A stretch of DNA of 44,029 nt. It comes from Rivularia sp. T60_A2020_040 (GTDB lineage Bacteria; Cyanobacteriota; Cyanobacteriia; Cyanobacteriales; Nostocaceae). The position numbers were made by a program, and so were the translations under genes. Numbering within the stretch: position 1 is the first letter of the stretch; each line of letters opens with the position of its first letter. This document shows, piece after piece, positions 16,463 to 26,129 of the stretch. The notes beneath the pieces are model-generated. The model had not been told where the DNA came from, ran no database searches, and was given only the letters and a program-made list of their open reading frames with translations. The stretch lies in NCBI GenBank assembly GCA_015272215.1, contig JACYMD010000103.1:1-44029 (forward strand), read 5' to 3'.

Positions 16463-17599
16463 TTAATTGATTCCTACTGTTAACTGTTTTCTATTAGTTT
16501 TTATAACCTTTACTTTATTATCTTCAACTGACATTGCTAAAATACTGACGAAAAGTAAAGGAGCAAGCCCTTGAAGCCCGCTATGTAAAAATAAACAGAA
16601 AAATAAATAGGGAAAAATAAATTTATAATTATTAGGAGTATAATATCCACCAACAACTTTTACAATGGCACAAAAGTAAAGAAATCCCAAGGGTACACCG
16701 ATATAAGCAATTACCTCTAAAAATGAATTATGAATTAAAGAACCAACCTCTTTAAATGCTTCATTATATCTGTCTGCATAACCTTTTAAAGCTAGAGTTA
16801 AATCGTTCTGATAAGATGTTACTAAAAATCGGTTAGCTTCAAATCTGGCTAAATTAGATGTATCGTTAAAAGAAAATAAACGGCTTGCACTTGTATCGTA
16901 TACATATCCTATTTGTACGAAGTTTAAAAAAAATTCTCCAATTAAATATCCTACCAAGTTGGAAAAAATAAAGAATATAGTAAAGTTGATCTTTTTGGCT
17001 ATTTTAATAAATTTCTGTTCCCATATAATGATTATTAAATAAATTAATAAACTGAGAAAATAATTTCTGCTCAAGAATAATGCGGTAGAGACTAAGGATA
17101 AAAGAATTCCTGGTTTAAATTTAGCTTTCCAACAAACGAAAAAAAACAACAGCATAAATAAACCGGATACGTTCGGGTCTCCATTACTTAATGATATTCT
17201 AGAACTACCATCAAACTCTACTCTTCTAAAAAATATCATTTGGTAGATGAGAGCAACGGTTGTTAACCAACATAATCCAATTAAATAGTTTCGTTTGATA
17301 GGTATTTTTGGACAACCGCTAAAACCAATCAGCATTAAACAAATTGGTAAACTATATCGAAATAAATGATATGTGGAAAAGTTAATAAAGGTAATAATTA
17401 AAATTGAGCATACAAGTAAAATATCTATAATTAGTATTTGAGTTTTATTATACAAAAGTTGCACTATTAGAATCATTGCCAGTAAAGGCAAAAATATTCG
17501 AGCGTGAGGAAGTTCTACATTATAAGGTAAAAGATATAGAATTAATATGTTGTAAAAAATCAGCGCATAAAAAAAGTAATTTGTTTCTGATTTTTGCAT
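16463..17599 (-). CDS. Wzy/O-antigen-ligase-like membrane polymerase
   Basis: This 378-residue protein is almost entirely hydrophobic, with about ten predicted membrane helices. A larger periplasmic loop around residues 235-285 contains RLFSFNDTSNLARFEANRF and ends in a helix starting SLIHNSFLEVIAYIG. The H-N-S-F-L-E pattern is typical of Wzy/WaaL-type proteins. It would polymerise lipid-linked repeat units on the outer face of the inner membrane, with length set by one of the two Wzc-like proteins. Sequence conservation in this class is low, so the call rests on topology, the HNSFLE motif and gene context. Confidence 0.78.
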   Translation of the reverse strand: MQKSETNYFFYALIFYNILILYLLPYNVELPHARIFLPLLAMILIVQLLYNKTQILIIDILLVCSILIITFINFSTYHLFRYSLPICLMLIGFSGCPKIPIKRNYLIGLCWLTTVALIYQMIFFRRVEFDGSSRISLSNGDPNVSGLFMLLFFFVCWKAKFKPGILLSLVSTALFLSRNYFLSLLIYLIIIIWEQKFIKIAKKINFTIFFIFSNLVGYLIGEFFLNFVQIGYVYDTSASRLFSFNDTSNLARFEANRFLVTSYQNDLTLALKGYADRYNEAFKEVGSLIHNSFLEVIAYIGVPLGFLYFCAIVKVVGGYYTPNNYKFIFPYLFFCLFLHSGLQGLAPLLFVSILAMSVEDNKVKVIKTNRKQLTVGIN

Positions 17600-17607
17600 A
17601 TTATATA

Positions 17608-17649
17608 GGGAATGGGTAATAGGTAATAGGTAATGGGTAATAGGGAATA
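17608..17649. repeat. Heptamer repeat array (GGTAATA/GGGAATG)
   Basis: Period-7 repeats of the type GGGTAAT-AGGTAAT lie just upstream of the polymerase start. The same sequence class is read in frame inside the replication gene near 40110-40132. Confidence 0.85.
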
Positions 17650-17752
17650 AATTATCTTATTCACATATTTAGTATCAACTTTTTTCGGAGAAATTTAGGA
17701 TAGAAGGAAGTAAATAAATCAATAAATCAATCAATAAATCAATAACTGTATT

Positions 17753-18988
17753 TTAAGTATGAACTACTTCATCAAAAAGCTGAGAATAACGTCTTGCTTG
17801 TAATTCAATTTTGAATTCTTGTTCTACTTTTTCACGAGCGCGAGCGCAAATTTTTTCTGATGAATTATTTGATAATATCCAAGCAATACCTTCTGCTAAA
17901 CTCTCAACATCTTTATCTTCAGCTAAATAACCGTTAACTTGATGCTCAATCATATCTGGCATTCCTCCAATATTAAAAGCAACACATGGAGTACCGCAAG
18001 CTAAAGCTTCCATTACGGTATTAGGTAAATTATCTTGGATTGAAGCGGCAACAAATACGTCTGCTGCGGCATAAACTAACGCTAAAGATATATCATCATG
18101 AAGATTCCCCATGTAATGACACTTAAAATCGCCGTTCTTTTTTTCGTCAGGTTGTAAGGAACCGAAAAAAACTAATTCTACCTGATTTGTGTTACCACAA
18201 GAGCTTAAATTTTGTAACGCTTTCTCAAGTAAATGCATTCCTTTTCTATAACTATTTGTTGCAGCACCAGATAAAATTAACTTTTTATCTAAGGGAAGAT
18301 TCAACCATTTTCTTGCCAGATTTTTGTCAATCGGTTTATATTTTTGGATATCAATACCGTTAGGAATTACTTTAATTGGATAATCTTTTAATAAATAGCT
18401 TTTCCGTGCAACTTTAGCTAACCAATGACTGGGAGTAACGATTGTTAAATCAAGATTTTGCCATGATGCAGCTTTACGTTTCCACACCCAACGAGATAAA
18501 TCTTGTTCTTTGTTAGAATCAAGTTGAATACAGTCACCACAAGATTTTGTATAACCATCGCAATCTAAACTATATTGACAACCTCCAGTAAATGCCCACA
18601 TATCATGTAAAGTCCAAACTAATGGTTGTTTAAATTTGGCAATACTTTCAATTTTAAGATAACCACAAGTCCAATGGATATTAATTACGTCTGGAGACAG
18701 ATGTTTAATTTTAGAATCAATGAAATCTGGAAACCATTGCGTCGAAAAAGTTCCGTAATCGTGTTTGGGATAAAATTTTAATGGTAAATTATCTAAAGTG
18801 GGTCGCATTTGATTAAGCCACTTTTCTAATTTATTTGCAGAGCCAATAACGGTATTATCGTTACTCGTTTTGTATTGAACTAACATTTGGGAATTAATAT
18901 CTATATCCTTTAGTCCATTATGCAAGCGAAATGCTGCACGAGCTGCTCCACCACTAATATCAAAAGTACTCACGATTAAAGGATTCAT
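17753..18988 (-). CDS. Family 4 glycosyltransferase, WcaC-like
   Basis: This 411-residue GT-B enzyme starts with NPLIVSTFDISGGAARAAFRLH, the GGAARAA pattern of colanic-acid WcaC-type enzymes. A Cys-rich loop (CQYSLDCDGYTKSCGDC, about 136-152) may bind a metal or form a small knuckle. The donor-binding domain carries NGID, then SIQDNLPNTVMEALACGTP and GGMPDMI. It would add a sugar to the lipid-linked repeat unit. It is in the leftward polysaccharide operon between a methyltransferase and the polymerase gene, with repeat arrays on both sides. Confidence 0.88.
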   Translation of the reverse strand: MNPLIVSTFDISGGAARAAFRLHNGLKDIDINSQMLVQYKTSNDNTVIGSANKLEKWLNQMRPTLDNLPLKFYPKHDYGTFSTQWFPDFIDSKIKHLSPDVINIHWTCGYLKIESIAKFKQPLVWTLHDMWAFTGGCQYSLDCDGYTKSCGDCIQLDSNKEQDLSRWVWKRKAASWQNLDLTIVTPSHWLAKVARKSYLLKDYPIKVIPNGIDIQKYKPIDKNLARKWLNLPLDKKLILSGAATNSYRKGMHLLEKALQNLSSCGNTNQVELVFFGSLQPDEKKNGDFKCHYMGNLHDDISLALVYAAADVFVAASIQDNLPNTVMEALACGTPCVAFNIGGMPDMIEHQVNGYLAEDKDVESLAEGIAWILSNNSSEKICARAREKVEQEFKIELQARRYSQLFDEVVHT

Positions 18989-18990
18989 TA

Positions 18991-19025
18991 TCAGTTGACA
19001 GTTGACAGTTGACAGTTGACAGTTA
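18991..19025. repeat. Heptamer repeat array (GTTGACA)
   Basis: About five copies of a GTTGACA-type unit begin only two bases upstream of the glycosyltransferase ATG, so they replace whatever ribosome site was there. Confidence 0.9.
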
Positions 19026-19107
19026 AGCTCTAAGCTAGATTAATAAATATCAGCAATTATGTGACATACTCCCCATCTTCCTTGTACCCTATTTCCTACT
19101 ATCTTTT

Positions 19108-19881
19108 TTAAACTTTTTGAGAACAAAAAGCATAACTATCAAATATTCCGTAACGTTTATCTACATAATTAGAAAAATCAACTGTGGTTTGAAAACCAAT
19201 TTTTTCTAAAAGTTCAAAAATATCAATTCCAAATGTTCTGTATGCTAAAATTTTACCGCGAATTTTGTCGCCGTGATACTCTGGGGGTAATAGATGAATA
19301 TCTTCCTTTCCTGAAGTGTCAACTCTAATTAAAGTCGGTTTATCGAAAAAGCAGGGAACGGTAAAAATATGATATCCACCTTTTTTTAAAACACGATATA
19401 CCTCTTGAAAAGCTTTTTTATAATTTCTGATATGTTCAAATACATCTTCTGTAATCACTATATCGAAATTTTCATCAGCGAAAGTTAAATTTTCTATATC
19501 TTGACAAAAAACTTTTTCTTGAATTTCTGTACCTGGTTGAACATCTGGGATATAACTAGAACAGCAATAAGATTTTAAATTCTGCAATATTTTATCAAAA
19601 GCATCATTCACATCAGCGTTGTAAATGCTTAAATTATTTAACTGCTGATTTGATGAAACCTCAGCTAAACTAGAAATTTTTGGATTTAATTTATCAATTA
19701 ATAATTTAGCAACGTGTCTTTTTCGAGATGAACTTTTACAAATAGGACAGTACATATTATTCCGCACTGTATTAACATCAATACATATGAAAATAGTAGA
19801 ACTACCACAAATATTGCATTTCCCCAGTTGATGATATCCTAAGTTTTGAACTGCAAGTACTGCTGCTTTACTTACTTTCAT
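19108..19881 (-). CDS. Zinc-ribbon SAM methyltransferase in polysaccharide operon
   Basis: This 257-residue protein begins with a two-knuckle zinc ribbon, CNIC (about 22-25) and CPIC (about 44-47, followed by KSSSRKRH), and continues as a Methyltransf_11-like domain: IENLTFADENFDIVITEDVF, then EVYRVLKKGGYHIFTVP. The usual glycine-rich motif I is weak or absent. HLLPPEYHGD near residue 197 is typical of this type of carbohydrate-linked methyltransferase. Its place between glycosyltransferase genes suggests O-methylation of a sugar in the polysaccharide. The substrate is unproven. Confidence 0.8.
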   Translation of the reverse strand: MKVSKAAVLAVQNLGYHQLGKCNICGSSTIFICIDVNTVRNNMYCPICKSSSRKRHVAKLLIDKLNPKISSLAEVSSNQQLNNLSIYNADVNDAFDKILQNLKSYCCSSYIPDVQPGTEIQEKVFCQDIENLTFADENFDIVITEDVFEHIRNYKKAFQEVYRVLKKGGYHIFTVPCFFDKPTLIRVDTSGKEDIHLLPPEYHGDKIRGKILAYRTFGIDIFELLEKIGFQTTVDFSNYVDKRYGIFDSYAFCSQKV

Positions 19882-19890
19882 GATTCACCT

Positions 19891-19934
19891 TGATAACTGT
19901 TAACTGATAACTGATAACTGTTAACTGTTCACTG
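19891..19934. repeat. Heptamer repeat array (TAACTGT/TAACTGA)
   Basis: About six copies of a 7-bp unit related to the GTTGACA arrays fill the gap directly downstream of the HepC-like gene, whose product looks shortened at that end. Confidence 0.85.
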
Positions 19935-19943
19935 ATTTAAGCA

Positions 19944-20705
19944 TTAGGAATTACTTTTTATTTGCCATGCTCCTATAATACCCGGAACAATATTCAGATT
20001 CCGATAATCTTGTTCCGATGAACTGATTTTTATGGCTTCGGTTAAACTCCAAGGAAATCTACCAATAAGGCTCATATCACCTTGAATAACATTAAACAAT
20101 TGCGGTATTTTATTTAAAATATCCAAGTTAATTTTTCTCAAGTTACCACCGAATTTATAAATACAAAATAATTTACCCTGCTTACCCACACACCATTGTT
20201 TTTGTAATATCGGTTTGTTAAAATAAACACGTGTTAATATGGCGATCGCCATCAAAATGGGAATCAATATAATTAGTAATATCAACGCTCCCAAAAAATC
20301 ACCCCATCGCTTTATCAACTGATTGAGGTGATTAAATTTATGAGAATTTTGGTCTAATTTTTCTTGCTGAAATAAACGCAAAAATACTGTTTTTCCACAT
20401 TTTCTAGATTGATTAGCCCACATTTTAATTTGCTCTAATTCAAGCTGCGAATCTATTTCTACTATTGTCGCTGGAGAAAATTGCAACCAGTCTGCTAAAA
20501 ATGTTTCGCTTCTATGAGAAAGCAAATGCATCTGTGAAGGTTTACAAATTCGTTTAACTATCAGTTTTTCATTTTTCAGCTTGATTTTATAACCAAAGTT
20601 ATAGTTACAATCATTAGCTTCGTTATCATTCCAAACATTAGCAGAGGTTTCTAAATTAGGATATGATACTAAATTTACTGATGTTGACCTTTGATTCTGA
20701 ATCAT
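19944..20705 (-). CDS. hepC: HepC-like sugar transferase, apparently degenerate
   Basis: This 253-residue protein matches the layout of HepC, an undecaprenyl-phosphate sugar transferase for heterocyst envelope polysaccharide. The N-terminal part (LADWLQFSPATIVEIDS, then IKMWANQSRKCGKTVFLRL) is HepC-like, one membrane helix lies at about 137-158, and QLFNVIQGDMSLIG at 202-215 is the family signature. Three things are odd: the segment after IYKF is very short, the usual SLDELPQ is ILNKIPQ (196-202), losing the acidic pair, and the protein stops soon after GAWQIK, about 40 residues earlier than expected. It may be inactive or a divergent paralogue. It opens the leftward operon. Confidence 0.68.
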   Translation of the reverse strand: MIQNQRSTSVNLVSYPNLETSANVWNDNEANDCNYNFGYKIKLKNEKLIVKRICKPSQMHLLSHRSETFLADWLQFSPATIVEIDSQLELEQIKMWANQSRKCGKTVFLRLFQQEKLDQNSHKFNHLNQLIKRWGDFLGALILLIILIPILMAIAILTRVYFNKPILQKQWCVGKQGKLFCIYKFGGNLRKINLDILNKIPQLFNVIQGDMSLIGRFPWSLTEAIKISSSEQDYRNLNIVPGIIGAWQIKSNS

Positions 20706-21962
20706 AGCTAAGAATCAGTAACCATTGTTAATAAATGATTGAGTAATAGGTAAAATTGAATCTGTTACGCGAGTGTTAAATTCTTTATTATTTTTAAATT
20801 TTTTGAGATTTTATTTTAATATCCTTGGCAGCATCTAATTTTTCAACAACACATTGTAGTGCAACCCTAATAATTGTTTTTCTATACAGGGAAATGTGCG
20901 AGCGACACTACAAATTTAAACCCAGTTTCCAAAATTGCTTTTTAATTTTTAAGTTCTATATTCCTTTTCAAATCAGTATTTTCCAAGTCACGACCGAGTG
21001 TCGTGATATTCTAAAGCAATAGAAATGAAAATTAATCGAAAATTTTAAGTATTTATGACTACTATTTTTTTTAGCTTCATAAAAACTTAAACCAATCATA
21101 AGTTTATTTACTTAATTAAGTCAACTCGCGAACAGTCAAATTTTGATTATCTTTACAAAAATTTCAATCTTTTTTTTGAAAAACAATGTTGAACTTACGT
21201 GTTTTTATGCAGACAATAACGTAATATAAACGACATTTTACTGAAAATATGGTTGCAGTAAGATATTTTGATATTAATTGAGCAACTTTAACAAATACAG
21301 GCTTTGTGGATGATTAATTTCGATAAATTGACGAGTTGAATCAAATCATCTATTTCTGCTTGATTTGCTTTGAAAGACAAGTATTAAGCTGAAAATTCCG
21401 ATATTAATCGCTGTTTATTAACAGTACTAGAAGTGAAGGTATAAATTTTAATTTTTTACGATTTGGTCGTTAATTTTCGGTTATTCAAGAAAAATTTAGC
21501 TCAAAATAACCCTACCAATTGCGATCGCGTAGTGTAAGCTCATTGCTATCGCTATATCTGACAATAGCGTTTTATATGTATTGAATGTATCGAATATTGT
21601 CTGTGGACAAAAAAATAACTAGCACAACGTCAAGATTTAGATGAGTAATCTATGGCTGATTATATTATCATTCCCATTGTAATCACAATTATTGCAACAG
21701 CTTGCTTAGATAATCTACAACTTTTGGGGGATGCTAGATATACAAAAATTGGATTGTAATTTAATACTAAACTGTTTTACTTCGTGAAAAGACAAAAGCT
21801 GAAAAATACGCAAAATAGGTTAGAATTTTGACTCAAGCTGTAATTTCAAATTAAATAATTTTGCATAGGAGTGATGAAATTGATTTAGTGAAAAAAAGTA
21901 AAAAGTACTGGATACGTTGTAACTAGCTGCATCGTCTTGATGCAGGTGCAGGTGTGTTTACC
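20706..21962. promoter_or_regulatory. Long divergent non-coding region between two polysaccharide operons
   Basis: About 1.25 kb without a convincing gene separates the leftward and rightward operons, so both promoters should lie here. Visible structure includes a TCACGAC/GTCGTGA hairpin (20988-21006), a GTAGTG...CACTACAAATTT repeat remnant (about 20855-20920), one HIP1 site near 21521 and a CGCTAT/ATAGCG pair at about 21550-21570. A 35-codon frame at 21652-21759 encodes a hydrophobic peptide but lacks a ribosome site. The length resembles the extended control regions known upstream of hep genes; this is a comparison, not a proof of regulation. Confidence 0.5.
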
Positions 21963-22874
21963 ATGACAACAAGAAGTGATATAGCTTTTGTAATTGTTTC
22001 TTATAATTCCGCAGATACTTTAAGGGGTGCAATTGAATCTTGTATACAAGCGGTCGAGGATATTTATCCAGAAAGAGGTACAGTTATCGTGTATGATAAT
22101 GCCTCGAAAGATAAATGTCCGCAAATCCTGGATGATTTTACTCGACGATATCCAGAAATATTTGTGGGAAAAAAAGGAGAGCGAAACTTAGGTTTTGGTG
22201 CTGCCAATAATCGAGCTGTTGCGGCTTTACCAAGTAAGGTTTACGTTTTAGTTAATCCGGATGTAACATTCAAACCCAAAATAATTTCTCAATTAAAAGC
22301 AACTTTAAATTCCGCTCCCGATATTGCAATTGTTTGTCCTAAGTTACTTTATCTTGACAAATCGGTTCAACCTTCAATTCGGAGATTTCCGACATTTAAT
22401 TTTTTGCTATTGAAGTATTTATTAGGTGGAAAAATCCAAAATTTACTATATCCCTTTGATTATTATTATGCCTGTATGCCTGCTCCCAAAAAAATTGTCG
22501 AAATTAATTGGGCTATTGGGGCTTTCATGATGGTATCAGGAAAATATGTAGAACGATATGGGTTGTTTGACGAACGCTTTTTCTTGTATTTTGAAGATGT
22601 AAGTTTGTGTGTAGATGCTTGGCAAAATGGGTACAAAGTTTTATTCCAACCTTCTGTATCTGCGCTGCATTTATATCAACGTTCTAGTACCAGTTCTAAG
22701 TTCAATTATCTGACTTTAATACATATGATTTCTGCTTTGAAATTTTTTGCTAAATATAGACGTTATCAAAAATCTTGGCAGTTAATTGCTTTAATTTTGG
22801 AATTGAATTTAAAAATCCAAAATATTTGGCGTTTTGTAATTTTATCCAGAATAAAAAGATTACAACAACCGTAA
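21963..22874 (+). CDS. Family 2 glycosyltransferase, rhamnosyltransferase-like
   Basis: This 303-residue GT-A enzyme begins TTRSDIAFVIVSYNSADTLRGA and shows VYDNASKDKC, NLGFGAANNRA and the metal site LVNPDVTF (about 100). WAIGAFMMVSGKYVERYGLFDERFFLYFEDVSLC, in outline, matches the acceptor-side motif of rhamnosyltransferase-like enzymes (FDExFFxYxEDxD). A frame opening with GTG at 21954 adds three residues; the ATG at 21963 is preferred. It starts the rightward operon containing the HepA-like exporter. The donor sugar is not certain. Confidence 0.87.
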   Translation: MTTRSDIAFVIVSYNSADTLRGAIESCIQAVEDIYPERGTVIVYDNASKDKCPQILDDFTRRYPEIFVGKKGERNLGFGAANNRAVAALPSKVYVLVNPDVTFKPKIISQLKATLNSAPDIAIVCPKLLYLDKSVQPSIRRFPTFNFLLLKYLLGGKIQNLLYPFDYYYACMPAPKKIVEINWAIGAFMMVSGKYVERYGLFDERFFLYFEDVSLCVDAWQNGYKVLFQPSVSALHLYQRSSTSSKFNYLTLIHMISALKFFAKYRRYQKSWQLIALILELNLKIQNIWRFVILSRIKRLQQP

Positions 22875-23142
22875 AAATAAAATCAAGTAAAATAAGTAAA
22901 ATCAGCGGATATGTACAAATTCATGTTAAATAAACAGTTTATAAAAGGGAGTAGGGAATAGTGATAAAAAGTAATATTAATCAGAATTATCAACTTTTTA
23001 GTTTTAGCAATATATTATTTAGCATAGTAGTGTTTAAACAAGTGAATTATCAGGGTATTTGACCAACTATCATCTGATATCATGTCCGGATGACTAGTTA
23101 TTATTCTCTTCTTCCTATTTAATTTAATATTTTAATATATCT

Positions 23143-24993
23143 ATGTACATAAAACTGCCTTTTTTTATTAAGAGAATTTTCAAAACTAACAGTTTGTGGC
23201 AAGAAAATTATTTGATTATCAAAGCATTTAAACCATTTTATCGAACCGCGATTATAGCCGTATTTTTTACAATTTTAGCTGCGGTTTTGGAAGCAGTAGG
23301 TATTGGTTTGATAGCATCTTTATTACAAGGATTAACTAATCCCGAACGCTCTCCCTTACAAACTGGTATTGAATGGTTTGATATTGGTATCTTAGGAACT
23401 CAAGCTGTTGCTCAAGAACGGATTTGGCGCATATCTGGTTTAATATTATTTACTGTATGGTTAAGAGCCGTTTTTAGCTATTTAGGACGTTATTGCGCTA
23501 AATTATGTGAAATTGGATTAGTAGACAGTCTCCGCAAAAGAATATTTGAGCAGTTTGAAAACTTTAGTCTTTCCTACTATATTCAAAAACGTTCTGGAGA
23601 ATTAATTAATACTTTTTCTGCTGAAGTTAGTCATCTGAGTTTTGCTTTTAACGAACTGATTAATTTTGTCACCAAAAGCTGCATTATCATCGCTTACACT
23701 TGTGTCATGTTCGTGATTTCTTGGCAATTAACTTTAGTTACAGTACTTCTGTTTAGTTTACTCGCAGTAGCAGCATCAAATTGGATTCGTAGAGTGCGTC
23801 AAGCCAGTTTTGCAATGACATCTGCTGGAGGAGAATTAGCCGCAAAAACCACAGAATTTGTCAGTGGTATTCGTACTGTACAAGCATTTTGGAGTCAAGA
23901 ATTTGAACGTAAACGTTTTGATCGAGTAGCAAAGAATTTTGCTAATGCTTGGTTAAAGGCTAGTACTATTAGCGGACTTTTACAACCGTTAATTGAAGCG
24001 GTAGCTACGACAATTTTGGTGACAATGATTTTGGTAGCTGTTTCAACTTTGATATCAAATGGAAGTCTTAATGTAGTCTCTCTACTCGCTTTTTTGTTTG
24101 CTTTATTCCGCTTGCTACCAATTATTGCTCATATGAATAGTTCTTGGGGTTTAATTGCCATGCATTCTGGAGCTTTAAGAGCAGTAGAAGAACTTTTAAG
24201 AACTGATAATAAGACTTATTTAATTGATGGTCATCGTCATTTTCCCGGTTTAAACCAAGCTATAGAAATTGTCAACCTTAATTTTGGTTATGGTAATGAA
24301 AAATTAGTACTCCACAATATTAATTTAACCATCGAACGCGGTCAAATGGTAGCATTAGTTGGTGCTAGTGGTTCTGGTAAAACAACTTTAGTCGATTTAT
24401 TGGTACGTTTTTACGACCCTACTTCCGGTAAAATATTAATCGATGGAGTTGACTTACGCCAATACAGTCTCGGTTCCCTACGTCGTAATATGGCAGTAGT
24501 AAGTCAGGATACCTTTATATTTAACACCTCAGTGCGAGAAAATATCGCCTATGGGTTAGAGAATATTGACGACGAAACAATTATAGAAGCAGCCAGAGGT
24601 GCCAATGCTGATGAATTTATTTTAGAATTACCCCAAGGATTCGATACCAAACTTGGCGATCGCGGTTTACGATTATCTGGAGGGCAAAGACAGAGAATTG
24701 CCATTGCACGAGCATTATTACGCAATCCACAGATTTTAATTTTAGATGAAGCAACTAGCGCTCTCGACTCGGTGAGCGAAGGTTTAGTACAGCAGTCTTT
24801 AGAAAAATTAGCTCACGGAAGAACTGCGATCACGATTGCTCATCGACTTTCTACTATTTATAAAGCTGATAAAGTTATCGTACTTGAATCCGGACGCATT
24901 GTCGAACAAGGAACTTATCAAGAATTATTAAACCTCAAAGGTAAACTTTGGAAATATCATCAAACACAACATCAGTTGACAGTTGACAGTTGA
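23143..24993 (+). CDS. hepA: HepA-like polysaccharide ABC exporter
   Basis: This 616-residue half-transporter has a transmembrane domain (about 1-330) and an ATPase domain with Walker A GASGSGKTT (about 406-414), signature LSGGQRQRIAIARALL (about 510), Walker B ILILDEATSALD (about 531-542) and AHRLST. The N-terminal sequence (FWQENYL-like start, LEAVGIGLIASLLQGLTNP, TGIEWFDIGILG) resembles HepA, which is needed to lay down the heterocyst envelope polysaccharide in Anabaena. The last residues (QHQLTVDS) and the stop codon are encoded by a heptamer repeat array. It likely moves a lipid-linked sugar or polysaccharide part across the inner membrane. Confidence 0.8.
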   Translation: MYIKLPFFIKRIFKTNSLWQENYLIIKAFKPFYRTAIIAVFFTILAAVLEAVGIGLIASLLQGLTNPERSPLQTGIEWFDIGILGTQAVAQERIWRISGLILFTVWLRAVFSYLGRYCAKLCEIGLVDSLRKRIFEQFENFSLSYYIQKRSGELINTFSAEVSHLSFAFNELINFVTKSCIIIAYTCVMFVISWQLTLVTVLLFSLLAVAASNWIRRVRQASFAMTSAGGELAAKTTEFVSGIRTVQAFWSQEFERKRFDRVAKNFANAWLKASTISGLLQPLIEAVATTILVTMILVAVSTLISNGSLNVVSLLAFLFALFRLLPIIAHMNSSWGLIAMHSGALRAVEELLRTDNKTYLIDGHRHFPGLNQAIEIVNLNFGYGNEKLVLHNINLTIERGQMVALVGASGSGKTTLVDLLVRFYDPTSGKILIDGVDLRQYSLGSLRRNMAVVSQDTFIFNTSVRENIAYGLENIDDETIIEAARGANADEFILELPQGFDTKLGDRGLRLSGGQRQRIAIARALLRNPQILILDEATSALDSVSEGLVQQSLEKLAHGRTAITIAHRLSTIYKADKVIVLESGRIVEQGTYQELLNLKGKLWKYHQTQHQLTVDS

Positions 24994-25074
24994 CAGTTGA
25001 CAGTTATCAGTTACCTATTCCCAATTACCCATTACCAATTCCCTCTTCCCTATTCCCTCTTCCCAATTACCAAA
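24972..25074. repeat. Heptamer repeat arrays across the exporter stop codon
   Basis: About five GTTGACA-type units (24972-25013) are followed by period-7 ATTACCC/TATTCCC units up to about 25074. The array supplies the last codons and TGA stop of the HepA-like gene and reaches the start of the pyruvyl transferase gene. Confidence 0.9.
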
Positions 25075-25076
25075 AA

Positions 25077-26129
25077 ATGAAAATTGCAATTTGGGGTTCA
25101 TACAATTATGGTAACTATGGTGACGATATTATGGCAATTCAATTTGCTAAATATCTCAAAAGTTTAGATGTTAAACCTATAATTTATCGCTTGGATAAAA
25201 GCTTAGCACAACGCTATCAACTTCAAACCACCGATTCATTAGACGAACTTCTTAATGATGCTAAATTTTGCATTATAGGTGGAGGCGGATTTCTTGTAGA
25301 AAACTTTTCTGCACCCTTTGAAACAGATTTTCGTCGCTTACACCAAGTCAGCACCGAAAAAAATTGTCCCGTATATCCAATTTCCATCGGTGGAGAAGGA
25401 TTCGGAGCAAATGCAACACTTTCATATTGGAGACAAGAATTTTTTCAAGGTGATATGCACCAATCCTCTACTGTCAGATTAGAATCAGATCAAGCTCTCA
25501 TTAATCAGTTTGGCAAACAAGTTTTTTATTATCCTGATGTACTACTTTTAATCTCAGACTTTTGGCAAATTCCCACTCAAAATAAGCAAGGTAATCCAAT
25601 CAATGTAGGGATAAATATTCCGAAAACTTTACAGTGTCAATGGCTAACCTTTCAATTGAAAATTATCGCATCTATCAGAAGAGATATTATTTTCCATTTT
25701 ATCAAAACTTATTTACCATCATCGCCAATAAATAGCGAGTTAGTACCCAAACAACAATCAAATAATATCAGATATCATATGTATACAGACCCCCAGTCAA
25801 CCCTGGAATTTCTGGCTTCCCTTGATTTAGTTGTCTCCTACAAACTGCATCTGGGATTAACTGCACTTGCATTAGGAACACCCTTTTACAGCTTAGGTGG
25901 TTCTGGTAAAGCAAAAGCCTTTCTCAACAGCATTGGAGCCGATTTCGCAGTTTGGACTCCCGTCGATAAACGATTTAAAATAGCTGCTTTTTTGTCCAAT
26001 CCCCAAAATATTCTTCAAGCGAAAAATAAATTTAATTTTACTATAATAGATAAACTAAGAAAAAATAGTCGGGGACACTTAGATTTTTTAACCGAACTTG
26101 TAAAAAATGTTAATTCCTCTTTTACTTAA
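25077..26129 (+). CDS. Polysaccharide pyruvyl transferase family protein
   Basis: This 350-residue protein belongs to the PS_pyruv_trans family. It opens with KIAIWGSYNYGNYGDDIM, has the glycine-rich CIIGGGGFLVENF, and DLVVSYKLHLGLTALALGTPF near the C-terminus, with the conserved His-Leu-Gly. Enzymes of this family add pyruvate ketals to sugars of exported polysaccharides; some members have other transfer roles. A longer frame starts at 24990, but those 29 residues are the translation of the repeat array, so the ATG at 25077 is chosen. It follows the exporter directly and is probably co-transcribed. Confidence 0.85.
   Translation: MKIAIWGSYNYGNYGDDIMAIQFAKYLKSLDVKPIIYRLDKSLAQRYQLQTTDSLDELLNDAKFCIIGGGGFLVENFSAPFETDFRRLHQVSTEKNCPVYPISIGGEGFGANATLSYWRQEFFQGDMHQSSTVRLESDQALINQFGKQVFYYPDVLLLISDFWQIPTQNKQGNPINVGINIPKTLQCQWLTFQLKIIASIRRDIIFHFIKTYLPSSPINSELVPKQQSNNIRYHMYTDPQSTLEFLASLDLVVSYKLHLGLTALALGTPFYSLGGSGKAKAFLNSIGADFAVWTPVDKRFKIAAFLSNPQNILQAKNKFNFTIIDKLRKNSRGHLDFLTELVKNVNSSFT

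Noticed and set aside
20825-21022. 65-codon plus-strand frame
   Set aside because: Crosses a GTAGTG...CACTAC repeat remnant and a hairpin; composition is not protein-like.
21652-21759. 35-codon hydrophobic frame (starts MADYIIIPIVITIIATACLD)
   Set aside because: Could be a membrane micropeptide, but there is no ribosome site and no supporting neighbour, so it is mentioned only within the non-coding region entry.
24990-25076. N-terminal extension of the pyruvyl transferase
   Set aside because: The 29 residues (SYQLPIPNYPLPIPSSLF) are a translation of heptamer repeats; the family N-terminus starts at the ATG at 25077.
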